64,000 nt of DNA from CAYNVQ01 sp964400735 (GTDB lineage Bacteria; Acidobacteriota; Aminicenantia; Aminicenantales; Aminicenantaceae), in NCBI GenBank assembly GCA_964400735.1, contig CAYNVQ010000001.1, positions 558,001 through 622,000 of the forward strand, in the 5' to 3' direction. Below the pieces are notes generated by a model that made no database searches, was not told the origin of the DNA, and saw only the letters and a program-made list of their open reading frames with translations. The translations under genes were made by a program, and so were the position numbers. This document shows, in pieces, positions 1-7,742 of this stretch. The first letter of the stretch is position 1. The number at the start of each line of letters is the position of its first letter.

Positions 1-25
1 ACCGCTTATATCTAGGTTATTGAAG

Positions 26-382
26 ATGGATGACGCACACAGACTTCAACACCTCTTCCAAACTATGGGAGATATCAACAGACTGAAAATCATCAAATTC
101 ATCGGAGATAAGGAAAGATCTGTATCAGAGATCGTTGAAGAATTGGGTCTATCCCAACCTTTGGTATCTCATCATCTGAGAATCCTGCGGGAGAGAGAAA
201 TTCTCCAGACTGAAAGGAACGGGCCTTTCATCTATTACAGATTAAAAAATGAGAAATTGCTCGAGGCCCTCGGGCTATTTTTAGAAATTGCCGGCTCCAC
301 AAAAAGCGAAGGAGCTTATGAACCTATGTTTTGCTGTCCACCGAAGTGGAGAACAAAAGGAAATAAAAAACAAGGAGGATAA
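26..382 (+). CDS. ArsR-family winged-helix transcriptional regulator
   Basis: A 118-aa small DNA-binding protein of the ArsR/SmtB type. The region around residues 10-80 has the family layout: helix-rich start with 'GDINRLKIIKFI', the recognition helix segment 'LSQPLVSHHLRILRE', then the beta-wing 'GPFIYYRLKN'. Family members are usually dimeric repressors released by metals or redox signals. A Cys pair ('FCCPP') lies in the C-terminal tail, but no classical CxC metal site is seen in the recognition helix, so the inducer is unknown. The reading frame is open to the window edge; ATG at 26 fits the usual family N-terminus, with TTG at 20 as an alternative. Its stop overlaps the ribosome-binding site of the next gene, so the two are very probably co-transcribed. 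Confidence 0.85.
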   Translation: MDDAHRLQHLFQTMGDINRLKIIKFIGDKERSVSEIVEELGLSQPLVSHHLRILREREILQTERNGPFIYYRLKNEKLLEALGLFLEIAGSTKSEGAYEPMFCCPPKWRTKGNKKQGG

Positions 383-386
383 AATT

Positions 387-866
387 ATGTGCTGTGAGCA
401 AAAATCAGCCGAATCGAAAGAAACCAACATGTCACACGATGAAAGAGAAAAGATGTGGGAAAAGATGATGGAATGTTGCTGCTCGGACATGACAGATGAA
501 GAAAAGCAAAAATGGATGCACCACATACATGAATGCTGGGGTCCTATGATAGGGATGATGGGAAAAATACACGCAAAAGGGGAAAAAGGACATCTGCCGT
601 GGGAAATGTGCAAAGAGTTGATCACTTCTATCCGCCAGAGCCACAGGATCGCAACCATGGCCACACCTGAAGTCCAAGGCCTTTTCGAAGATTGGATCGA
701 ACAGATAGAGCAGGAAATGCTCGAGTACCTTAAAGATAAAGACTCGGTCGATATCAAAGAACTATCCAGCCATTTCAAAATTTCAAAAGACAGTGCTTAC
801 TACTTCGTGACCAAATTGGCGCAAAAAGGAAAGATCAAGATAAAAATAAAGACATATGAAGACTAA
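387..866 (+). CDS. Cys/His/Met-rich protein with C-terminal winged helix
   Basis: A 159-aa protein not matched to a named family. ATG 387 is chosen because AAGGAGG lies at 372-378; the frame also runs upstream to 288 but without such a site. The N-terminal half is rich in potential metal ligands: 'MCCEQ' at the start, 'MMECCCSDM' near residue 30, then 'MHHIHECW' and 'MIGMM'. The last ~50 residues ('VDIKELSSHFKISKDSAYYFVTKLAQKG') read as a winged helix-turn-helix ending in a basic tail. It starts five bases after the ArsR stop, so the two should form one operon. Inference: a metal- or thiol-responsive partner or second regulator. Family identity remains unknown. Confidence 0.75.
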   Translation: MCCEQKSAESKETNMSHDEREKMWEKMMECCCSDMTDEEKQKWMHHIHECWGPMIGMMGKIHAKGEKGHLPWEMCKELITSIRQSHRIATMATPEVQGLFEDWIEQIEQEMLEYLKDKDSVDIKELSSHFKISKDSAYYFVTKLAQKGKIKIKIKTYED

Positions 867-999
867 GCGCAAGCAGAGCTCAAGAGGAACGCAGCCCCAA
901 AGGCCGTTACAGATTGAGGATCACGGGGACGGCTGATTTTTGTTTTTAGCCATTCCTCAAGGAGCCTATGAAGGCAAGTCAACAGACCGTTATTTTTTA

Positions 1000-1028
1000 T
1001 TGACATGAATTCATGGAAAAAATAAAAT
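1000..1028 (+). promoter_or_regulatory. Sigma-70-type promoter for the first HTH-TPR gene
   Basis: TTGACA at 1000-1005, a 17-base spacer and TAAAAT at 1023-1028. The predicted transcript start near 1035 is about 33 bases before the ATG at 1068. The same two hexamers with the same spacer occur before the paralogous gene at 3259. Confidence 0.6.
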
Positions 1029-1067
1029 TGTTTCCGAAAATAACAGCAAGATATATCCGGGGAGAAT

Positions 1068-2801
1068 ATGGAGGAAAGGCGGGTTTTAGACTCCTGGAAG
1101 GAGATTGCGGCCTATCTGGGCCGGTCGGTCAAAACCTGCCGCCGGTGGGAACATGAACTCGGACTCCCCGTCCACCGCCTCGAAGAATCCCCCAAAGCCC
1201 GAGTCTTTGCCTATCCCGACGAAGTGGACCAGTGGGTCAAAACCACCCAAAGATCAGATGAGAATCAATTAAAAACAAAACATCTCTTTAAAAATAAATC
1301 TCATTTATATGTTTTGGGTGCAGTTCTTTTGATTCTAGTGATTACCGCAGGATTCATTTTCCTAATACAGAAAAAACCTGCTCCGTTGGACTCCATTGCC
1401 ATCCTTCCTATCGTCAATGATTCCGATGACCCAAGTGAGGATTTTTTTGCTAGTTCCTTGACAGACAGGCTAATCGCTGAATTCTATAAAGTCTCAGCGG
1501 TAAAAATTGTCTCTCGGCAGGCTGTTATGGCCTATGCAGACACAACAAAATCGCCTCAACAAATTGCTCGAGAGCTCAATGTTAAAGCGATTGTCGAGGC
1601 TTCTGTGCTCAAATCTGGGAACAAAGTCCGGTTGATCGCCAGGCTAATTGATCCCAAACATAACAAGCAGCTTTGGAGCGACATTTTCGTGAGGGAGTAT
1701 TCGGATATTCTTTATCTTCAGAGCGACCTTGTCCAGGCTATTATCAAAGGTATCAATGTTGCTGTTGAACCGGAGGAGAGAGCAAGATTGGCCAGCGCTC
1801 GCAAGGTCAATCCCGAAGCTTATGACCTTTGCCTTCAAGGCATAAATCAGTGGCTTTTGTTAATGGATACAGATATGAGCAATAAGAACCGGCGCTTGAA
1901 AGCCAAAAGTTTGCTTGAAAAAGCAATAGCCATAGACTCCACCTTAGGTCTCGCTCATTCTACGCTGAGCCAAATTTATTGGGAACTGGGAGCCACCCAA
2001 CAAATGCCTGCAAAAGTAGCTTTCGCTGAATCCAAAAAAGCAGCTCTGAAGGCTCTTGATTTGGATAAAAACGATGTCGATGCTATCGCCATCCTTGCTG
2101 GTATCAAGTGGGCAGATTGGGATTTCAGCGGTGCTGAAATGGATTACATTCACGCTATCGAGCTTGAGCCAGGAAATTATACTACTAAATTCAAGTACTA
2201 CTCATTTCTAGCGGGTATAGGAAGATTTGACGAAGCCATTGAAGGACAAAGGCAATTAATCAAGGACTCCCCGTTTAGGAGAGTAGCGTTAGCTCAACGA
2301 CCCTATTATTATCTGTTGGCCGGGCGATATGACGATGCAATAGAGGCAGCTGAAGAAGGAATTAACTTAGGGTTAGATACACATATATTTCTAGCAAGCG
2401 CTAATGCCCTTAAGGGAATGCATGTTGAAGCACTCTCCCTAATGGAGAATTTAGCTTTTCCCGGTGTACAGGAAGATACATATGATATGTTGGACATAGC
2501 ATGTATATTGGCTTTGTCGGGGAAGAGAGAGGACGCTCTAAAAAAATTGGAGGATATAAAAGCTATTCTGTCCCCAGAATTAGGATTAGACTCTTCATAT
2601 GAAACTGCGTGTGTCTTGGGTGCTCTTGGAGATAATGACAAAGCTTTTCAATTCTTGAAGCGTGCATACGAAAATCATCATCCCTCTATGATGAGCCTTA
2701 AATCGGATTATTGGTTGCACAGACTTAATGGCGACCAAAGATTCGAAGATCTACTGAAGAAGGTGGGATTTCCATCTACAGCGACATCAGGAAAGAGATG
2801 A
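1068..2801 (+). CDS. Membrane-anchored HTH regulator with FlgO/TolB-like and TPR domains
   Basis: 577 aa. Residues 1-65 form an excisionase/MerR-like helix-turn-helix ('WKEIAAYLGRSVKTCRRWE'), followed by a basic linker and one membrane helix at about 77-98 ('VLGAVLLILVITAGFIFLI'). Beyond it lies a FlgO/TolB-N-like domain (about 103-235, starting 'SIAILPIVND') and then TPR-type helical repeats to the end. The topology implied is a cytoplasmic DNA-binding head and a periplasmic repeat sensor, like ToxR/CadC one-component regulators but with another HTH class. The start is supported by GGGGAG at 1059-1064. The first ~190 bases are nearly identical to those of the gene at 3259, whereas the C-terminal parts diverge. 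Target genes and ligand are unknown. Confidence 0.8.
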   Translation: MEERRVLDSWKEIAAYLGRSVKTCRRWEHELGLPVHRLEESPKARVFAYPDEVDQWVKTTQRSDENQLKTKHLFKNKSHLYVLGAVLLILVITAGFIFLIQKKPAPLDSIAILPIVNDSDDPSEDFFASSLTDRLIAEFYKVSAVKIVSRQAVMAYADTTKSPQQIARELNVKAIVEASVLKSGNKVRLIARLIDPKHNKQLWSDIFVREYSDILYLQSDLVQAIIKGINVAVEPEERARLASARKVNPEAYDLCLQGINQWLLLMDTDMSNKNRRLKAKSLLEKAIAIDSTLGLAHSTLSQIYWELGATQQMPAKVAFAESKKAALKALDLDKNDVDAIAILAGIKWADWDFSGAEMDYIHAIELEPGNYTTKFKYYSFLAGIGRFDEAIEGQRQLIKDSPFRRVALAQRPYYYLLAGRYDDAIEAAEEGINLGLDTHIFLASANALKGMHVEALSLMENLAFPGVQEDTYDMLDIACILALSGKREDALKKLEDIKAILSPELGLDSSYETACVLGALGDNDKAFQFLKRAYENHHPSMMSLKSDYWLHRLNGDQRFEDLLKKVGFPSTATSGKR

Positions 2802-3118
2802 TTTTTTTAAATAAAGACAGTCTAATACCTAGCGAAGGGAGTCCATATAGAATACTCATCCTTGAAGGCAGCGGTTTCCTTTGGATCGATTCCCAGTCTC
2901 TATCCCAAAAAAGTTCTTTTCTCATTGACAGAATCCCTCAAAAAAATCGATGTCGACAGACAAGCGGTGATTCAAATAAAAATAGAGAGCCGTGCCACCT
3001 GCCAAATAACAATCGCAAGGTAGGAACTCAGTTTCAAGAATCTTTATTAAAATTTGCTGAAGTTGAGCAAGCTTTTTTTCCCAAATCACATTGTTATTTC
3101 AACATGAATTTACTCTGA
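2798..3118 (+). other. Gap with a doubtful 106-aa ORF, possibly a decayed gene end
   Basis: This stretch between the two HTH-TPR genes holds a 106-codon reading frame that overlaps the previous stop by four bases (ATGA). Its product has no recognisable domain and an odd composition. A second frame from about 2900 to 3020 reads smoothly for ~37 residues ('TESLKKIDVDRQAVIQIKIE') before a stop, which suggests frame-shifted remains of a once longer coding sequence. I do not treat it as an intact gene. The rest, up to 3184, is AT-rich with nothing recognised. Confidence 0.3.
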
Positions 3119-3184
3119 TTCACACAAAACTCATAAACTCTTCAACAACGAATTCTTATCGCTTACACACGCTTGCACAAGAAG

Positions 3185-3213
3185 TTGACAGATAATTAAA
3201 TAACAAATAAAAT
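3185..3213 (+). promoter_or_regulatory. Sigma-70-type promoter for the second HTH-TPR gene
   Basis: TTGACA at 3185-3190, a 17-base spacer and TAAAAT at 3208-3213. Transcription should begin near 3220, about 39 bases before the ATG at 3259. It matches the promoter at 1000-1028 exactly in both hexamers and spacing. Confidence 0.6.
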
Positions 3214-3258
3214 TTTCGTAAAGGGAAAAAAATCAAATAATCCATAGAGAGGGACACC

Positions 3259-5571
3259 ATGGAGGAAAAGCGGGTTTTAGACTCCTGGAAGGAGATCGCA
3301 GGCTATCTGGGCCGGTCGGTCAAAACCTGCCGCCGGTGGGAGCATGAGTTAGGCCTCCCTATCCACCGCCTCGAAGAATCCCCCAAAGCCCGCGTTTTCG
3401 CCTACCCCGACGAGCTGGACCAATGGGTCAAAACCACTCAAAAATCGGAAGATTCTCAAAAAAGAATTATTCCAAGAGCAAAGAAATTTTTTATTCCTGC
3501 TTTGGCCTTTTTTATTTTTTTCATCGCCGCAGCTATATGGCAAATGCTTCCTCAGAAAGAAACTCTATCAGTTCCCTCAGACAAGCCGTGTTTAGTCATA
3601 CTTTCTTTTCAAAACAATACAGGAGATTCTAGATTTGATATGTGGGAGGATATGCTCCCTCAACTTATGATTACAGATCTCTTCCAATCCCAGCTCCTAC
3701 ATGTGGTTTCAGATGATAGATTAAACGAGGTTCTCATGGATTTGAAATTACTTGATGAGAATAATTTTTCTACCAAAGACTTACAAACACTTACATCTCA
3801 ACTAGCTGCCACTCATATTATCCGTGGATTTATAGCCAGATCAGGTGATACCATTAGATTTAATTACTATCTTCAAGATTCAGCCTCAATGGAAATTATC
3901 GGCTCTAATTGGGTGGAAGGCAAAAGCGATAGTGATTTATTTGCCTCGGTAGATGAGCTGACCAAAATGATCAAACAGAACTTCGGGCTTTCTCAAGAAC
4001 AAATCTTAAGTGACATTGATAAAACGATAGGAAAGATCACCACCAGCTCTCCAGAAGCATACAAGTATTTGATAGAAGGTAACAGATGCGCCGCCAGAGG
4101 AAATCAAACAGAGGCAATCCATTTTTATGAAAGATCTATTGATGTCGACCCAGAGTTTGCAACAGCCTACCTGGTTTTAGCCATAGCAAATTGGTATGTC
4201 GGTAAATATTCTGAATATAAAAAATATTTACGTAAATCCTTCGAGCTAAGAAATCATGCCTCTCAAAGAGAACAATATCTGATCGAAGGAGAATTTTATT
4301 CTTTATCAGAGAGTACATTCGATTTAGCTATCAAGGCGGCTACCGATCTCTTAAAGATTTATCCCGACGATTCCTGGGGAAGGCGGGAATTGGGATGGCT
4401 TTATTTTGCGATTGAAGAATGGAATAAATGCATTGAACAGTTTTCTTTCCTCCTAAAGAACAAAAATCCAAGTTTTAATCCGTATCAAATGTCGAGCTTC
4501 GCTTACCGTGCAAAAGGAGCATATAAAGAGGCCATTGAAGTATTGGAGAATTTTCTAGAGAGCTATCCCGATAATACCTATGTATTTTTATCAATAGCTA
4601 ATGTTTTCATCTGTCTTGGGAAATTGGAGAATGCCTTAATCGAAGTTAACAAAGCTATTTCTTTTAATCCAAATGATAATATTTACAATAGAATAAAGGG
4701 GGATGTTTTTCTTTTCAAGGGAAAGTTGATACAAGCAGAAGAAGAATATCAGAAATATAAGAAGAATAAGCTGCTTAGCCCGATCATGAATGGAATTAGA
4801 AGACTAGCATCTTTGTATTTATTGCAGGGTAAATTCCGGGATTCATACTTAAAGGCACAGGAGGGGCTTGATCGAGCCAAAAAGAGCAATGACAATGAAT
4901 GGATATGCCTATGGCTGTGCGTTTTAGCAAATCTGGATATTAAATTAGGATATCATGAAAAGGCATTGCAAAAACTGACAAAAGCCTATGAAATTGCCAA
5001 TGAAGAATCTGATGTGCAGTGCCAGAGGGAAGCATTACACCTGAAAGCTATCGCTTATCTTGAAAGCGGTTTAATCAACGAGGCACAAAATACTACAGAC
5101 GAGCTAACGGAATTGCTGCAAAATTCAATGAACAAGAAAATAATTCGACTGTCCTACCATTTATTAGGGATGATGGAACTTAAAAAAGGGAAACCCTCCA
5201 AAGCAATAATCCACTTCGAGAAAGCTTTAGCGCTAATGCCATTTCAATACCATCCAGTTCATGGCAACAATCATGCATTGTATATGGGTCCTCTGGCTTT
5301 CTCTTATTACAAAACAGGAGACTTGGGGAGGGCACAAAAGGAGTATGAAAAGATAGTTGCCCTCACACTAGGAAGGCTGCATCATGGAGATATCTACGCC
5401 AAAGCCTTTTACATGCTGGGGCAAATTTATGAGCAAAAAGGATGGGAAGGCAAAGCGATAGACCATTATAAAACATTCCTGAATTTATGGAAGGATGCTG
5501 ATCCAGATCTGCCAGATATCAAGGATGCCAAAAGACGATTGGCCAACCTCCAGACTAAAAATCATCGATAA
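3259..5571 (+). CDS. Membrane-anchored HTH regulator with long TPR array
   Basis: 770 aa, a paralogue of the protein at 1068. It has the same excisionase-like HTH at residues 1-65, a membrane helix near 77-95 ('FFIPALAFFIFFIAAAIW'), and a FlgO-like domain (about 105-255). A long TPR solenoid follows with at least eight helical pairs, for example 'AIHFYERSIDVDPEFATAYL' and 'AIIHFEKALALMPFQYHPVH'. TPRs generally bind proteins or peptides; with the membrane segment placed after the HTH, the array is expected outside the cytoplasm. Tandem arrangement with its paralogue and matching promoters suggest duplication. It could instead act as a scaffold rather than a ligand sensor. Confidence 0.8.
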   Translation: MEEKRVLDSWKEIAGYLGRSVKTCRRWEHELGLPIHRLEESPKARVFAYPDELDQWVKTTQKSEDSQKRIIPRAKKFFIPALAFFIFFIAAAIWQMLPQKETLSVPSDKPCLVILSFQNNTGDSRFDMWEDMLPQLMITDLFQSQLLHVVSDDRLNEVLMDLKLLDENNFSTKDLQTLTSQLAATHIIRGFIARSGDTIRFNYYLQDSASMEIIGSNWVEGKSDSDLFASVDELTKMIKQNFGLSQEQILSDIDKTIGKITTSSPEAYKYLIEGNRCAARGNQTEAIHFYERSIDVDPEFATAYLVLAIANWYVGKYSEYKKYLRKSFELRNHASQREQYLIEGEFYSLSESTFDLAIKAATDLLKIYPDDSWGRRELGWLYFAIEEWNKCIEQFSFLLKNKNPSFNPYQMSSFAYRAKGAYKEAIEVLENFLESYPDNTYVFLSIANVFICLGKLENALIEVNKAISFNPNDNIYNRIKGDVFLFKGKLIQAEEEYQKYKKNKLLSPIMNGIRRLASLYLLQGKFRDSYLKAQEGLDRAKKSNDNEWICLWLCVLANLDIKLGYHEKALQKLTKAYEIANEESDVQCQREALHLKAIAYLESGLINEAQNTTDELTELLQNSMNKKIIRLSYHLLGMMELKKGKPSKAIIHFEKALALMPFQYHPVHGNNHALYMGPLAFSYYKTGDLGRAQKEYEKIVALTLGRLHHGDIYAKAFYMLGQIYEQKGWEGKAIDHYKTFLNLWKDADPDLPDIKDAKRRLANLQTKNHR

Positions 5572-5738
5572 AATCCATATCCTTCTCAAATCTTGATAAC
5601 ATTCCAGCGCTTCCTTCGATAACGCGAGATGAAAGGAAAAAGGGAAGAGTTTGTTCAAAAAGGGAAATGAAGGGACATCCAGGGAAAATTCATTGACAGG
5701 TGATCTATGGAGATTTATCCATATAGCAGGGAAAACAA

Positions 5739-7304
5739 ATGGGTGGATCAGATACCTGGAAGAAAAGGCTCAACTCAAAGCTGTTCAGGTGTGTGCTTCT
5801 TGCCTTACTATCCGCCCTTTTTATCCAGCCTGTGTTTTCCGAGAATATGCCACTGAGGAGTGTTTCGGTAAAAATCGCGGTAGACCACAGATTAATAAAG
5901 ACATCTGGAAAGTGGAAAATCGACTCCAGACGGTCCTTAAAAGCAGTCAGTGATATTTTCACCAAAGAATTCGGAATCGAGTTCCTCATCGATGATTATG
6001 AGTATTGGCAACCCGACATAAAACAAAAAAACAGACGCGCCCGCTTGAATGACCTTCAAAGCCAAGTTATCCCCGGGGAATGTGATATCGTCCTCGGGCT
6101 TATCTCAAAAGACATTGAAAACGTCATTCCCGAAGGAATCGCCAGCTATATCCACGGATATATCTTGCTCGATTATTCCGAATCCCAGGTAGAGACCGAC
6201 AAGGTTCTTCTCCATGAAATGTGTCATATATTCGGAGCCTGCGACCTCAAAGAAAAAGTTTCGATCATGGACTGCTCACAGAACGGAACCAAATTCGATG
6301 ATTTTACCCGTAAGATCATCCGATTGAATCGCTCGAGATCCTTTCACCGGAACGAATTTCCCCTTACTGCGAATCTTTTGCAAGATGCCATAGATATCTA
6401 TTCCAGAAGGTACGATCTCGAACGAGATGAACCAGGAATCGCCTTGAGCTTGATATTTCTTTACCTGGAAAAACAGGCCCCCCAAGCTGCAATGAAAATC
6501 TGTCGAAAATTTCTTGACGATAATCCGCACCTCCATGAAATCCACACTGTCCTCGGAAACATCTACAACAAAATCGGCGATGCTGATGCTGCGCTAACAG
6601 AATATAAATCGGCCCTAGAATTCAATCCGGAGGTACCCGAAACACATTTCAACCTCGGACTGGTTTGTTCACAAAAAGGAGATCTAGAACAGGCCATCTC
6701 AGAATATGAAACGGCCATTCGGCTCAATCCGCCCTATGTGAAAGCACACTCTAATCTTGGGAACTTGTATCTTGCTAAAGGCGAGTTGGACAGGGCTATA
6801 GAAGAGTGTGGGATAGCTTTACAGCTCTGCCATGATTTGCCCGAAGCGCTCTGCACCATGGCAGCAGCTTTTATCCAAAAGAGGAATATTCTGGAGAAAA
6901 AATTGAATTTCGAGTCCTACGGAGAAAACGACAAACTGGCCATGAAAAAGGAAGGGAAAGATCTTGTCAATCAAGCTATTGCTCTCTGCCAGAAAGCTCT
7001 CTCCGTCAAAAGCGACCTTCCCGAAGCTCACAACATTCTGGGAATGGCCTATGTCTATCAATACAGAAATCTAGAAGCGGAAAAAGCATTCTTGAAAGCC
7101 ATTGAATACGCGCCCAATTTCATTGAGGCCCATATGAACCTGGCAACCATGTGTTTTCATGCTCGATCATTGGAAAAAGCTGCCCTCCACGTTAAAAGAA
7201 TCCTTGAAATAGATCCCTCTTCAGGACTTGCTTCCCAGATACTGATAAAAATTTTCGAGGGTCAGGATAGCTTTGCTCCGCCCATAAAGGTGGTGAAAAA
7301 ATGA
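5739..7304 (+). CDS. Exported metzincin-type zinc protease fused to TPR repeats
   Basis: 521 aa. Residues 1-34 are a signal peptide with a hydrophobic core ('FRCVLLALLSALFIQPVFS'). Residues 159-169 read HEMCHIFGACD, matching the metzincin zinc signature HExxHxxGxx(H/D), with H159, H163 and D169 as likely ligands and E160 as the catalytic base. M177 in 'SIMDCS' fits the Met-turn. The spacing from the first His to the Met is 19 positions, as in archaemetzincins, but the extra zinc-binding Cys cluster of those enzymes is not evident. From about residue 225 onward the protein is TPR repeats ('PEVPETHFNLGLVCSQKGDL'). ATG 5739 has AGGG at 5728-5731. It may be functionally linked to the two TPR regulators just upstream. 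Substrate unknown. Confidence 0.75.
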   Translation: MGGSDTWKKRLNSKLFRCVLLALLSALFIQPVFSENMPLRSVSVKIAVDHRLIKTSGKWKIDSRRSLKAVSDIFTKEFGIEFLIDDYEYWQPDIKQKNRRARLNDLQSQVIPGECDIVLGLISKDIENVIPEGIASYIHGYILLDYSESQVETDKVLLHEMCHIFGACDLKEKVSIMDCSQNGTKFDDFTRKIIRLNRSRSFHRNEFPLTANLLQDAIDIYSRRYDLERDEPGIALSLIFLYLEKQAPQAAMKICRKFLDDNPHLHEIHTVLGNIYNKIGDADAALTEYKSALEFNPEVPETHFNLGLVCSQKGDLEQAISEYETAIRLNPPYVKAHSNLGNLYLAKGELDRAIEECGIALQLCHDLPEALCTMAAAFIQKRNILEKKLNFESYGENDKLAMKKEGKDLVNQAIALCQKALSVKSDLPEAHNILGMAYVYQYRNLEAEKAFLKAIEYAPNFIEAHMNLATMCFHARSLEKAALHVKRILEIDPSSGLASQILIKIFEGQDSFAPPIKVVKK

Positions 7305-7360
7305 AGTCTTTCCTCCTTATTCCCCATCTATAAACATATAGAATCGGGGGGTAAGATCCA

Positions 7361-7390
7361 GGGGGTGATTCTGGGAATCACCCCTTTTTT
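7361..7390 (+). terminator. Rho-independent terminator after the metzincin-TPR gene
   Basis: A perfect 10-bp stem, GGGGTGATTC (7362-7371) and GAATCACCCC (7375-7384), with a 3-base loop and six T residues. It lies 58 bases after the stop at 7304. Confidence 0.85.
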
Positions 7391-7464
7391 CATCTCAACA
7401 TTTCCTCAATATTTCCAGCCTTTCCTAAACTGCAAATAGCTACTTTTTTAAAAAGCCGAGGAAA

Positions 7465-7665
7465 CATCTCCAAAACCGTGATGATTTTAAATCTGGCAGG
7501 GAAGCTGAAGAGGAAGCCATCCGGAGGCGAGCGGGCATGGAAAGCAAGCTTTGCTAGCAGGTTGGAGAGCAAGCCGAGGAATAAGCTGGTTTTCCTCGCT
7601 GGGGAAAAACAGCGGGCTGACGTTTCAGCTTCCCTGACAGTTGCTTTACCACGGTTTTGGAGATG
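7465..7665. mobile_element. MITE-like element, copy 1 (201 bp)
   Basis: The ends are inverted repeats: CATCTCCAAAACCGTG (7465-7480) and its exact complement (7650-7665). Inner arms at 7493-7509 and 7624-7640 are complementary at 16 of 17 positions. Between them lies a 110-bp core (7511-7620) that is about 95% identical to the core of copy 2 at 9692-9801, in the same orientation. The core has its own short hairpins (AGCAA-GCT-TTGCT and CTGGTTTTCC/GGAAAAACAG). No coding capacity is seen. It sits immediately upstream of pckG and probably overlaps its 5' control region. Confidence 0.6.
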
Positions 7666-7742
7666 CTAACAAAAGCCGATTGAGGCTTGAATTTTTGCCG
7701 GCTGATGATAACATAGATAGGACTTTTAAAACTGGAGCGGCA

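Noticed and set aside
880..958. Terminator after the Cys-rich regulator gene
   Set aside because: A T-rich run is present after GGGGACGGCTGA, but the possible stems (CCGT/ACGG, CAGCC/GGCTG) are short and widely spaced.
2798..3118. Intact gene between the two HTH-TPR genes
   Set aside because: The product lacks any domain, and smooth coding-like sequence is spread over two frames, which fits decay better than function.
5693..5721. Promoter TTGACA-17-TATCCA before the metzincin-TPR gene
   Set aside because: The -10 hexamer matches poorly and the predicted start would fall on the ribosome-binding site.
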